From: Paramarasmius palmivorus
Taxonomy: Eukaryota; Basidiomycota; Agaricomycetes; Agaricales; Marasmiaceae
DNA length: 64,000 bases
Assembly (NCBI GenBank): GCA_037176845.1
Contig: JAYKXP010000007.1
Span: forward strand, 124,001 to 188,000
Direction: 5' to 3'
Below the pieces are notes generated by a model. That model did not search any database, was not told the DNA's origin, and saw nothing but the letters and a program-made list of their open reading frames with translations. Below are positions 14,281 to 25,871 of the stretch, piece by piece; positions within the stretch are counted from its first letter, which is position 1; every line of letters begins with the position of its first letter. The position numbers and the translations under genes are program-made.

Positions 14281-16598
14281 TCAAAGCAAGGCGGTGGCTT
14301 CCTTCCCATCCTTAACAATCTGCTCCCATTCTAATCTCCAGCGTGACATGTTGGCGCGAAGCTTCTTGTCTCCCATACATTTCTCAACCCAGGACATGAG
14401 AACATTCTCATCTTCGGGGACGAAGAACGACGAGAGCAATGATAGAACGGTCTCAAAGTTTGCGGCTGACGCAGTTATTTGATCTATGGTCGGCATTAGC
14501 ACTTGTTGGCAGGAAAAGTGAGCAAGTACTGACCTCGGAAAACCCAGATCACTCCGACCGCAAGCACCACAAACACGTCTTTACCTTCCAACAGGAAGGC
14601 ATCCCATATCCGTAATTGTGTCTGGAAGCTGACACTGTTGGCAAACAGGGTGATATACCACTTGGTGGCATAACTCGTCGTACTGACGCCCATGTCTCCG
14701 AATGCCTTGTAGACGGCTGGCATGAACTCTTTAGTGATCCGCTCTTGGACATATATTGCCTCTAGGAGACCGGGGAAGCCAGGAGCGAATATTGTATGGA
14801 GTGCATATACTGGAGATGAATGAAGGCGGACGAGGGTTGCATAGACGTGCGAAGGCGGGAAGTAGCAGAGAAGAGTGGCAGCAATCGGTCCCATGCCTTG
14901 GACATAACCACACGTTGAACACCGTAATGAAAAACAGTGTAATACGTGGAAAAGTGACCGCTGTCCGGCACCGTATCGAGTCCGGAATAAGACATGCCCC
15001 GATATTGTTCGAGGCACGTCTAAATCGATTTGGATATCGTAAGTCGATGGTTTATCCAACGCCTCCCGGAAATCCTCCTCCAGGCGCAGTAACGTTAATG
15101 TCTCCTTAGCGTGCCGACCATCTTCGCTATACATATCGGCGTATGAATTTCTTGACATGAATAGCTCCCATGCTGCATGTCGCCATCTATCAGGGATACC
15201 CTTGTACGTTCGTTCTCGGAGTTTGCCTTCTTTGCTCGGTTTGACCATCCAAGCATCCACATTTCCACCGACTTCTCGCTTCCGTGGTTTGATCATCCGC
15301 GTCCATTTACCTATCCGAGATGTTTCCTTAACTGGGGGTTGGGGAGGTGGTAGGGAGGAAAGTGTGGTTCCTGAAGTAGAGGCATCTTTGGGACCTGGCG
15401 GCGTGTTGAGTGCAAGACGCCTTGTCAGAGGTGTAGATGAAAGGAGGACCAGTCGGTCATGGGATGGCATAGTAAAGAATCCATAACTGGGCGCAATTCG
15501 CTTAGTTATTTGACCACACCAAGAGCACAATTATGGGACTTACCGATCGACACTACCCAGTGCAATTAGCTCTCGTTCGTCTAAATCACCTTTTTTCTCG
15601 GTCCCGTCTCCCAAGGCAGCTAGTGCATTAAGCTGGCTTGCTCTACTGCCACCAACGCGGGCACGGGTACGCTCCACTCCATCTTCATAGCCGTCACCTT
15701 TAACTCCGGAAATATCCAACTGCGCATAGGTGTTGCGGACATGAAAGGCGTCCATGTCTTCTCCTTCGGACGGTACAAGAGATGTTTTTGATTCTGGTGA
15801 TGAGATATTCGCAGCTTGTAAGCTCGAATTACGAGGAGGTGGTGTTGCTATGGATGGCCCAGCATTAGTGGAGTCGTCTTCCACTTCAGAATTGGGTCTG
15901 GATTGCGACTGGGATTGCCGTGAACGTTGTGAACGTTGTGAATGATGTGAATGGGGACGAGGTGATGGTACATCTAACATTTGTGGAGCGGAGGTATCTG
16001 GTGGGGGAACTGGTAAAGGCCGAGGGGTTGAGGCTTGTGATGGTGGTATATGAGGGAGTTCTTTTAAGCTGGATCTTGTGGCAGTGGAATAGCGTGTCGA
16101 AGGCGCGTAGGAAGAAGTGCCCGACGACCTGCCGGGTGCTGAGGATGAGGAAGTGATATTACTTGTCCGATAGCTCAGTCCATTGGACGACCGTCTGTTG
16201 TTGTAATGCGAATCTCTTGAGCTCGTAGTGAGGTCAATTACTGGTGTTGAAACCCGGTGAAGATATGCCAGTTCTTCACTGTCAAAACTTCTGCCATTGA
16301 CATGGCCGTTTCCATTGGTTATCCCATTCGGCTTGACGAGTGGCTTTGAACGATGATCCTCCTCCTCTGGTAGATTTGGATTCCAGCTATTGCGGTTGAG
16401 GAACTCGTCGCCATACATTGAATATATGGAGACTATGGCGGCTTCCTCTGAAAGAGGACGGTCCTTATTTGGCAGTGAGCTGGCGGTCGATTCCGCGGTG
16501 GTGGTGGAAGAAAAGGAAATAGATGGGGAGTTGGAGGGGCTTGGCGACTCGTATGAAATTGGGGTTGGGGGCAACAGATTCAACAAAGGATTGCCCAT
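14281..16598 (-). CDS. TBC-domain Rab GTPase-activating protein
   Basis: TBC proteins speed GTP hydrolysis by Rab GTPases in vesicle traffic. The first exon (16598 to about 15540) is a low-complexity Ser/Pro/Arg-rich N-terminus starting MGNPLLNLLPP. A 50-odd bp intron then leads to the TBC domain: RTYKGIPDRWRHAAWELFMSR, IDLDVPRTISGHVLFRTRYGAGQRSLFHVL and YVQGMGPIAATLL. The arginine of IDxDVPRT and the glutamine of YVQGM are the catalytic dual fingers, and both are present. The domain goes on with KWYITLFANSVSFQTQLRIWDAFLLEGKDV and the protein ends GKEATALL at 14281. The exact Rab partner is not predictable. Confidence 0.9.
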
Positions 16599-17567
16599 GA
16601 AGGTGAAAGAAAGGAAGAAAGAGTGGAAAAACTGCAAAACAGAGTGATGCAATAATAGTCCCCTTTACCGAGCCGGTTGCATTGTACGTGTACCCAAACT
16701 TGACTCTCTCACACTATGTACTCCAATTTTTGAATCCAGTGCTCTACAGTTGGGCCGCAGTTCATGCCACTTGCACTGCCAAGCAGCCCCAAGCTGGCTA
16801 TTCAAGTCAATTTGGAAGATCAGAATTCGTCTACCTCTCAAATCATAAGGCCGGTATAGCTGCATTCTCCCTGTATACCGATCAATAACGACAGATAAAG
16901 GTACCTCCCACATTGGCAGGTCGAACGGGGTCCCTAAGTTAAAGCATGGATAGCAAGCCTCATTTTCAGGATTCTCCGATATTTTTGCTTTGCTGGATAT
17001 TTCTGTGCCTTTTGTTTCCATGGACTGTCATACCACAAGGTCTACAAACGTGCCCAGGAGGCCCAGGTCATAGAAAGGCTAAAGAGAAGGAAGGCCCGTC
17101 AGTTGATTCGGTACGGTACGTTGTCCGGGTCGTCTGCCATCCGGTCACTACGATTCCATCAATAGCCAGTGCGGCAACCCGCACCTGGTGGACGAACCTG
17201 AGTTTCAACAGGTGGCTTGATACGACAGCTCGCGCCTAGCCATACTTGTCGTCGGCATTATTACAATGACAGGCGACCGCGATCTCATATTGATTGAGCA
17301 CCGAGCCTGCATGGCTATTATAATCGTCTACATACCTCATGCAAGTATGAAGGACTGCGACGCGTCCGGCGCGGGCGCAGTGTACAATGCACATGTGATC
17401 GTAGTTTGAATGAACATACAGGTTCGAAAGGACGTATTCCCCTGTCCTCCCAGTTATAACATCTCGCCCTGCAGCAATAAACAAGTCTGATATACAACAT
17501 ACAAAACTATTCAAACATCATTCAGGAGGAACGCCAGACTAGTACTAATTACAACAAACCATAACGA
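16599..17567. other. Intergenic region with a possible coding remnant
   Basis: This 969 bp stretch lies between the start of the TBC gene and the stop of NDC80, both on the minus strand. Apart from two coding-like plus-strand segments at 17040-17220 (listed separately), nothing is recognised. A 118-codon minus-strand frame at 16665-17021 begins with ATG but has no family features. Confidence 0.4.
17040..17220 (+). CDS. Possible C-terminal exons of an unidentified small basic protein
   Basis: I do not recognise this gene. Segment 17040-17110 reads VYKRAQEAQVIERLKRRKAR-QLI, an amphipathic, strongly basic helix. Segment 17166-17220 reads QCGNPHLVDEPEFQQVA and ends at a TGA. A GTACGG...ATAG intron of 55 bp joins them in frame, giving a composition unlike random sequence. 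A pyrimidine-rich tract before 17040 looks like a splice acceptor, but I could not find upstream exons or a start. It could be the 3' end of a small gene, or a decayed copy. Confidence 0.2.
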
Positions 17568-19879
17568 TCATGACTCCGTCTCAGCAAACTCCCGCAAATC
17601 CTGTAGGTGCCGGGATACCTCATCCTTGAACATGGCAATCTCATGGCTATTCTTAATGATCGCTCGGATGGTCTCATCCTTCAGACGAGCTACCTTGGCG
17701 ACCTGTTCACGGTAACTGTGAGGAGTGTCAGTCATCATGAATATTCAGCGAAGGCGGCGACACTGTCAACTCACTCAAAACGTAAAGACTCGAGACGAGA
17801 TTTGACGCCCATACCGCTCGCAAGTGCCGTTGTACGAGCGTGATTCAGTTCCTTGTCCAGTTTTTCGATCTCTTGACTGGCAACATGGGCTTCTTGTTGA
17901 GCAGCCTGTGGAAGCTAGAGTTAACGCACACGCTGACGACGACAGAAATGTGATGCTTACATTATGAAGATCCTCTGCTTGTTCGTTGACCGTCAACACC
18001 TTCCTCTCCTCCTGCGTAATCTCATCATCAAGGTTCTCGCACTCCAAGATCATCTTGTCGAGTTCATTATCGACCTTGATTCGCTCGCTCTCCACCTCTG
18101 CACGTTCCGTCCGTTTTGATTCTGCCACATGGTTTAAGGTGGGCTTCACCACTTTTCGAATGTCAGATCCGATGAGTAACTGTCGAGGATCTGACGCGGC
18201 AGAATTCAACTCCATGGTCAGATCAACATTCTCGTGCGGATGAGGTAGGGGAGGGAACAAGTTCAATGTAGAGAGTAGGTTTGTGTAGGCATCGAGAGCT
18301 TCCTCGGCGGAAGTCGTACGATTAGTGACATTGACTTCAAGCGTCATCACTGTCCGGTGGGTTTCTGCAATCTTTTGTCTGAGGTCGTCGAGATTGCGCG
18401 ACAGGGACTCGTGGTCGGTGGTCATGCGGCTGGCTTCTTCCTGAGAGAGGTTTTGTTCTCTGACGATGTTCTGTAGGCGATCGAGTTCGCCTTTGAGTCT
18501 GGAGAGTTCTTCGTCTATGGTAGAATTAGCAATGCAAAGATGAAGGAGAACGAGTAAGCTCACCATGTCTAACCAACTCTGCTTTTTCCGTGTTGATGCC
18601 GTCGATCAGCTTTTGCCTTCGCGCCTCGTATTGTTGTAGAATCTTGCGGAACTTTTCGCTGTCACCAAGTAATAGCCTGTTCTCATCGGCAATCTTTGCT
18701 ATTGGTGCCTAAATTCAATGTCTAAGAATTGAGAATCGACAAGAGAATGATTGAGTGTATACTGGTGACTGGTTCAGCTTCTTGAGTTCTGTCATCGCTT
18801 CGTGTAATTGCGTTGTGAGGTCATCCAAGTCTTGCTGAGCACGTTCATTCTTCCTGGCTAAACTAAGACTCAGCTTTGTAAGATGAACGAAGCATCTAGA
18901 CACGTACCATATCGATCCTCAATGTGCTGGTTCGCCTCGACAAAATCGTCGACGTGATCCAACCAAGTGGTATATGCCTGTTCGTAGTATTCGAATGCAA
19001 GCGCTCGATGATCCATGGGGTCATCGAATTCTTCTGGTATGTTGGCTGTATTCTGAAGTGTTGGATGTCCGCTACTCAAGTAAGTTTCTCGCATCTAAAT
19101 TGACGAGCTTCATCAACTGAGTCATGTAGTAGACGACTAAGAGGAGTACAAGACGCACCTTGCATAGTTCAACAAGCCAATGCAACACACCCAGTAACGA
19201 AGGCCACGAATGCATACTAGCTGGGGCCGCTAACCACTTGTTGTCCAGCTGATTCACGTATGGGTATCGTAGTGCTTTCAATGCAGGAACAAACAAGTCT
19301 TCGAACTTGTTCTGAGCTTCTATCGGGTATGACGAATCGAGACATTGAACGAGATACTCGAAGATGGCGCGATAGTCTTTGCCTTGGATGTTGGTGAGAC
19401 GGGGCATGGTTATATCCAGCCCAGCACCTTGGAGGAAAGATAGAATGTCCTGTCGTTCTCTGGCTTGAAAGTTACGATCTCGGAGAGGACGAGGATCTTT
19501 GATCATGGATTGACTGCTTGGTTGTGAAGAAGGCAGACCGCCTGCCCATATCGAACCTCGACGCGCACTACTGTGAACATACAGTCCTCGGTTAGAAGCA
19601 GGAAAGGACACGATAGCATGACACACACTTTGGCATTGGCCCTGGCGTTCGACCAAGATTCGGCTTTGAAGCACTCTGTAATAATGGATTCACATTCTGG
19701 GAACGAAACATGGACTGTCGAGGATTGGTGCTTGGAGGAACTGGGTAGGGCGCTCTGAGAGCAGGGCCGGAAAGAGACATTCGACTGCTGGCATTTGGAG
19801 TAGGTGCTGGTTTTCTGACTGTAGCAGGTTGAGGAATGCTCGAGCCAGACGGTAAAACCGACCGTCGTCGCGCGTCCAT
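17568..19879 (-). CDS. NDC80: Kinetochore protein Ndc80 (HEC1)
   Basis: This is the microtubule-binding subunit of the outer-kinetochore Ndc80 complex. It starts MDARRRSVLPSGSSIPQP at 19879, a basic, Ser/Pro-rich tail of the type regulated by Aurora B. The calponin-homology domain follows: DPRPLRDRNFQARERQDILSFL, MPRLTNIQGKDYRAIFEYLVQ and FEDLFVPALKALRYPYV, with WLVELCK at its end. From about 19080 to the stop the protein is almost entirely coiled coil, e.g. DELSRLKGELDRLQNIVREQN and TLEVNVTNRTTSAEEALDAYTNLLSTL. It ends HLQDLREFAETES at 17568. Several introns interrupt it. The start is head-to-head with eIF2-gamma across 796 bp. Confidence 0.93.
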
Positions 19880-19906
19880 GATGGTGGTTGATTTACAAGG
19901 TTGAAG

Positions 19907-19912
19907 ACGCGT
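19907..19912. promoter_or_regulatory. Candidate MluI cell-cycle box upstream of NDC80
   Basis: ACGCGT lies 28 bp upstream of the NDC80 start codon and is followed closely by GACGCG. In ascomycete yeasts this hexamer is the MBF site of G1/S genes. It is short, so a chance match is quite possible. Confidence 0.25.
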
Positions 19913-20260
19913 GACTGACGCGCTCGTGCCGTGCCCACGGATTACTGGACTCTAGTACTAGTAACCTGGCTCCTCAGACCAAGTTTTTGTAACTATCAGT
20001 TAGGCAGAACGAACAATTCGTCCTCTGACTGAACTGTGCTAGCGCTTACGCTGAGCCAAGACGTGAACTCAAAATTTCCGTATCTACTCGCACATGTACA
20101 AGGATCCATTCAAACACAAAAATACGATATATGTATTCAAAGGTACCCAGTTTAGCTTGCACTCCAACAACCAACAAGTGTAGAAGTCTTTGGGGTTCAA
20201 AACCCGAGAAGCTGAGCCTCACGATCGCGAGCTAGGTTAAGCTAGGCTGCCCGTATCATC

Positions 20261-20298
20261 GACTAAGGTTATCAGTCTTGGCTCAGACTGCCTTAGTC
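20261..20298. repeat. 38-nt inverted repeat
   Basis: The sequence can fold on itself: GACTAAGG (20261-20268) pairs with CCTTAGTC (20291-20298), and CAGTCT (20273-20278) pairs with AGACTG (20285-20290). This leaves a four-base TTAT bulge and a six-base loop. It lies roughly mid-way between the two divergent genes. Its role is unknown. Confidence 0.6.
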
Positions 20299-20675
20299 TA
20301 GGGAGCCTATCTTCCCATTGGTTGCTTCTACCATTGTTGAAGCTTTGAAGGCTGCGAAGATCCTAGGACTGCCAGGCATCTTTTTCGAGTCAGACGTGAT
20401 CGTTATCGGTGCGGAGTTACCAGGTCCGTAAAACGCTATGTACTTTGAGTGAGATAAACAGTAGAAATAAATACGAAAACAGTCAATTTGAACCTTGAAG
20501 CCTACAGAGTGGATCTTTGTTGCAGAATCCTCCTAGTGATCGAGGATTGCGAGTCAAAGCAGGTCAGGTTTCAGATTGAGTCAGAAACGTGCAGGATTTA
20601 TTTGCGCCTCGACGTCCTCCCTTTCTCCATCACCTTACCGTCACCACCTTCTCATCTCTGCAATACTTGCACATC

Positions 20676-22427
20676 ATGTCCGGCGACGAAACTCTACAGA
20701 AACATCAAGACGATTCTGGCTCAGAATCTGAGGAAGAAGCCGAAGCCATACCTTTGGTGGACATCGACGCCTCCAAACTCACACCTCTCTCTCCAGAAGT
20801 CATATCAAAACAAGTCAGTTTTCAGATATTCACTCTCCAAATACCTTTTTGACCTCCTATCTAGGCCACTATAAACTTAGGTACGCGTACTTCTTCTCAG
20901 TATCGACTACGATCGATGCGAATGCACACATACAGGTACCATCGGACATGTCGCCCATGGAAAATCGACGGTGGTGAAGGCGATATCTGGAGTGATGACT
21001 GTTCGATTTAAGAATGAGTTAGTGCGAAATATTACCATCAAGTTGGGTTATGCCAACGCAAAGGTGTGTTCTATCGGCTTGACAAAATTTTCTTCGTTGT
21101 CTGATGATTGCTGGCTTAATCAGATTTACAAATGCACAAACGAAGCTTGCCCCAGACCCGGTTGCTACAGGTCATATCGCTCAGATAAAGAAGACAATCC
21201 TCCTTGCGAACGCCCGGGATGTGGACATCGGATGAAGCTCCTTCGACACGTTTCTTTTGTCGACTGTCCTGGACACGACATTCTGATGGCCACAATGTTA
21301 AACGGTGCCGCAGTCATGGATGCAGCGCTCCTTCTAGTTGCTGGTAACGAAACATGCCCTCAGCCCCAGACATCGGAACACTTGGCCGCTGTTGAGATCA
21401 TGAGGCTCGAAAACATTATCATATTACAGAACAAGGTCGACCTGATCAAAGAGGCTCAGGCATTGGAACACCAAAAGAGTATCGCGGCCTTTGTAAAAGG
21501 TACTTCCTACTCAATTGCTGGTCTTGCTTTCATATTCAACCTCTTCCTCTCACAGGTACCGTCGCCGAAAACTCTCCCATTGTCCCAATCTCAGCTCAGC
21601 TGAAATACAACATTGACGCCGTCAATGAATACATCGTCAAAAACATCCCGATCCCTGTCCGAGACTTCACCTCCGACCCCAGACTCATCGTCATCCGATC
21701 TTTCGACGTCAACAAGCCAGGTGCTGAAGTTGATGAGCTGAAGGGTGGTGTTGCTGGTGGATCCATTCTTACTGGTGTTCTGCGTCTTGGTCAGGAAGTT
21801 GAAATCCGACCTGGTATTGTCACGAAGGACAACCAAGGCAGAAATCGTTGCAAACCGATTTTCAGCCGAATCATGTCACTCCACGCAGAGAACAACCTCT
21901 TGCAATTTGCTGTTCCCGGAGGCTTGATTGGTGTTGGTACTCGGATTGACCCAACATTGTGCAGAGCTGATCGTTTGGTGGGACAAGTGTTGGGCGCAGT
22001 GGGCAGGTTGCCTCAGATCTACACTGGTATGTTCCGCTTGCCGCTCCTGGGTTTGCGTTCTCACACGTACTTGGACAGAACTCGAAATTAGTCTTTTCCT
22101 TCTTCGTCGTCTTCTCGGTGTGAAGAGCGAGGATAAGAAACAGACCAAGGTCTCGAAATTGACGAAGAATGAACTCTTGCTGGTGAACATTGGGTCCACC
22201 TCGACTGGTGGACGTGTCCTTAGCGTAAAGGCTGATCTTGCCAAGATTCAGCTCACCTCTCCGGCATGTACGGAAGTTGGTGAAAAGGTTGCTTTGTCTA
22301 GAAGGATCGAGAAACATTGGCGTCTAGTTGGTGAGTTCAGCCATGGTGTTTAACTCATACGGGTTGCTGATCCAAGGCCATAGGTTGGGGAAGTGTCCAG
22401 CGAGGTACTGTACTAGAAGTAGATTGA
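20676..22427 (+). CDS. GCD11: Translation initiation factor eIF2 subunit gamma
   Basis: This GTPase subunit of eIF2 delivers initiator Met-tRNA to the 40S ribosome. It starts [21 protein letters not shown] at 20676. Exon 1 (20676-20813) is followed by a 16-nt exon (20865-20880, encoding ATINL) and then the G domain. Motifs are GHVAHGKST (P-loop), VDCPGH (G3) and LQNKVDL (G4). A four-cysteine insert ([11 protein letters not shown]...CERPGCGH) is the eIF2-gamma zinc knuckle. Domain II and III blocks are [56 protein letters not shown] and the [20 protein letters not shown] region. The protein ends [18 protein letters not shown] at 22427 after a small last intron. Identification is firm. Confidence 0.95.
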
Positions 22428-22967
22428 GTTCGTAATGTCTTGTAGGCTGTATCTTTGTTGTTGTAATGGTAGGCGGCTACACTTGACCTCAGATCAGTAT
22501 TACACAACGATCACAAGCAGTATGACCAGGTATGTCGCCTTGAGCCCACGACACTCCTTACCCTCTGCTAACGAGCATCATATCCGTACCAAAGGCAAGT
22601 ATTGTAAGGTTAAATTTGAGACCTTCCGTCTGAGCAAAACAATTAAATGCGGTTAAGTATAAACCTCACGGTGATACCTCTCCACCTTGTGAAAAGCACC
22701 AGTGGCGTAAGTCTGTCCCACCCCGTGAAGACGGGGACATGTTTTATGGATCAAAAGCAGACAGCTTCTCGGAAACTAGGAGTGCCAAGGCTCACTATAA
22801 TACTGTATGACTGCTGTTCTAGTAAAGTACAGGCTAAGGTATAAAGTACACTTAATAATACACAGAACGTCTGAAACGACCTTCACGACGGGCTTAGGTC
22901 TGCGTCGTTCCAATTTTGTTCGTCGAAGCTGATCCAGGAGCTTGGGCGCGATGCTTTAGCTCGAATG
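22428..22967. other. Convergent 3' flanks, eIF2-gamma / DUF6533 gene
   Basis: This 540 bp stretch lies between two stop codons on opposite strands. A 73-codon frame at 22435-22656 is not supported. I see nothing else in it. Confidence 0.35.
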
Positions 22968-24397
22968 CTATGAATGGCACGGGAAGTGAGTATCGGGTGC
23001 ATCACGCGTTCTGCTCTATAGACCTAATCAGCAAAGTGACACCAACAATCGTCCAGGCCAATGGCTGACTCACGAAGAAAGAATCGCTAGTAACTCTCCC
23101 TGGACGTGTCAATATGAGCTGGTAACGACGATTGCTATCAGATAGGCTCTTACCGGTAACGTCACAATAGTAACAACATTTGCAAGGGAAAAAACTTGAG
23201 GTGATTAATCGCGAGATAAGTTTTCCAGCTCATTTTGCTAAACCGTCTATACTCACGGAATAGGATTATATAGTAGAAGATACCTTCAGATACTAGTCAG
23301 TTTGTAGTTCCCATGAAACATCGTGCGACATACCGTCTCTGTGAACAGTTCTGACCAGCCCTCGGTGTGTGCCCGAACGATCTTCAAGAAGATTGAGTTA
23401 AATTTTGATGAACACATGCATTCAACATGGATTAGTAACTTACACGACGCGATACCAGATATGATCATCAAAGTCATCGTGCCTGTGAGAATTTTCAGTT
23501 GCCAGCTTTTGTTAATACCGCAGGCACTTACCGCCATCGTATACCATTACAAGCACCCAGGCAACGAATAGAATGGAGTTTCCTCCTGAAACGTAGCATC
23601 CGAGACGAGGCAGGGGGGTGCGACCAACTTCACCATTGTTAGCTCAGTTAGACAAGGCAAACATCGACGAACTTACACTCCATGGAAGGGAGGTAGATGG
23701 CCATTACGGTGAAGATCGCGCCCCAACACACTGCGAAGAATATAGGCAAGCCGATTGATAGTCTGCTATCTTTGCCCCACACGGCCCACAGCCGTAAGGT
23801 AAGAAGTACTACATTCACATCGAGATAAGGGTGGTTCATAATGTAGTGGGAACCTGCTCACCTTCAGACAGTGCAATCCCGATAACGAACATCCCTGTAT
23901 GTCGAAGAAGCATGTCGAAGTCAGGAGAAGTCACGAAGTCGTGAGTAAGTACTCACATCCCGCGACGTGATAAGTATTCCGGCAGTGTTGATAACTCAGT
24001 CCTGGAGTGAAATCGTCTATCAAAACTCAATTAATATCATACAGGAGATTATGGCCACAAAATCTTACTGTGAAGGATGAAGCCAACAGCATCAACAAGC
24101 GGCATGTACCGTTGTAGCAGATAGAGCGCTTTGACAAGATTCCATCTCGCAGACCAAACCAGGTCTATCTCGTCCGACAAGGTAAGAACATAGTCATAGA
24201 TGACCAATGCAGCAACTGCGGCTGTCAAAAAATAAAACGACGTTTCAGATACTTTTCTTGTGGGTCGAGGAACCTACTGACTGTCTGAAAACTGATCATC
24301 CGTTAGTGACGCGTCGTTTGGAACTGCCGTGGCCCTTGATACTCACTGTTACCGCCTGAAACCGCCGAGCACTCGTTTCCTGGGGGCTGCTTGCCAT
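22968..24397 (-). CDS. DUF6533-type seven-helix membrane protein
   Basis: This belongs to a large basidiomycete family of predicted seven-helix membrane proteins of unknown function. It starts MASSPQETSARRFQAVT at 24397. The hallmark first helices follow: VIYDYVLTLSDEIDLVWSARWNLVKALYLLQRYMPLVDA, with the Y-D-x-x-L-T-x-x-x-E-I/V motif of DUF6533. Further helices read LTLRLWAVWGKDSRLSIGLPIFFAVCWGAIFTVMAIYLP and FVAWVLVMVYDG. At least nine short introns break the gene. The C-terminal frame around 22968-23280 is my best guess (ending DTHFPCHS); the splice sites there are weakly supported. Members are often found in many copies and ligands are unknown. Confidence 0.7.
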
Positions 24398-25343
24398 GGA
24401 GCCCAAGTTGAGCGTTGGTGCAAACAGTAGCTTGTAGTACCTGTGACACTAGCCTGCTAGTACGGATGGAGAGTAAGTAACCAGGGGAAAGCTAACCAGT
24501 CGCAAAACCTGTTGATTTATATATCACCTCGCTTCAAATCCATTTACACGGATGTCATTGTCAAGGGAGAAAAGACGGCTATCGACAGATAGGGTTACGC
24601 CACTACGGCCCAGCCCATCTGGTCCTTACGGCTTTTCGCATTACATCATGTATGCGAATGAGAACGATCAACGCTAGAACTCGAGAGAATTCCTTCTCCC
24701 AGCAAGTAATCTCCTAGCGTTTATTTTATCCCCCAAGGCTCTGGGAGAAGCTTTTAATATTCACGTTGAGGCGACCAAACTTTCGACGTATTAAACCTTA
24801 ATGCAAAGACCGAGGTAGACTTCAGGTTTAATTGAAGGAGATTTGGACGGCTTATTATGTACGATTGAATTGCCGGAGCATTTGTACATGCGACTTGGCG
24901 AGCGTCTGAGAGTGAGAGCCTGACAAGAAAAGGCTTTGTCAGTGTTCGAGTGGACGGAATTCGAAAGGGGACCATGATACGAGCATCGATCTCAATCTAG
25001 TCGATGGCGACCGAGATGAAATATCCACTTTCCAAAGCCTTTCAAACCATATGCGATCGCTGGCTCGCAAGCAGGAGCAATCGACAACAAAACCATAGAC
25101 TTGGCCGACATCTCCGCGCTGCCCAGGAGTGGAAGAATAGAATAGACGTGCAATCCTCTCATTAGTTATCACAGAAACCTCGTGTGAATTGGACGGTAAT
25201 GGAAGGTGTCTCGAGGACCAAAAGGTAGAGAGAACATTTTTGAACTGTCTGGGATCGTGATGGGGATATGTAGCCAGGCCAGAATAGGTAGTGTTTTTGA
25301 GTACCAGAACAACACTTTCGAGGCTGCGAGATACCGGGATTGT
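24398..25343. other. Intergenic region upstream of the DUF6533 gene
   Basis: This 946 bp stretch lies between the DUF6533 start and the RPB10 stop. It contains the TATA-like element above and a weak TTCTCCCAG/CTGGGAGAA inverted pair (24694-24702 and 24742-24750). Several short frames have no family resemblance and I see no gene. Confidence 0.4.
24516..24523 (-). promoter_or_regulatory. TATA box of the DUF6533 gene
   Basis: TATATAAA reads on the minus strand about 120 bp upstream of the DUF6533 start codon, the right strand and a plausible distance for a fungal TATA element with a short 5' leader. Confidence 0.45.
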
Positions 25344-25731
<388 letters not shown>

Positions 25732-25871
25732 CCTTTGCAGGGTACAACTGAGCTGAGCAAAAGGAAATTTTTGGCAAAGTTCAAATGACGACACGAGTCA
25801 CGACCCAAAAATCAACGTGATTGACGCGGTTAAAAAATCACGTGGTGAAACACACCCTTTGTTGAAGACGA

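Larger units (their letters stand above)
19880..20675. other. Divergent intergenic region, NDC80 / eIF2-gamma
   Basis: This 796 bp stretch carries both promoters. The only notable structure is a 38-nt hairpin at 20261-20298. A GGGTTCAAAACCC element near 20190 resembles a tRNA B box, but no cloverleaf fits. No coding sequence is seen. Confidence 0.45.

Noticed and set aside
16665..17021. 118-codon minus-strand open frame beginning METKGTEISS
   Set aside because: No motif, no splice partners, and unlike any family I know.
20160..20230. Possible tRNA gene (GGGTTCAAAACCC resembles a B box)
   Set aside because: Only three base pairs form in the T arm and no A box or acceptor stem fits.
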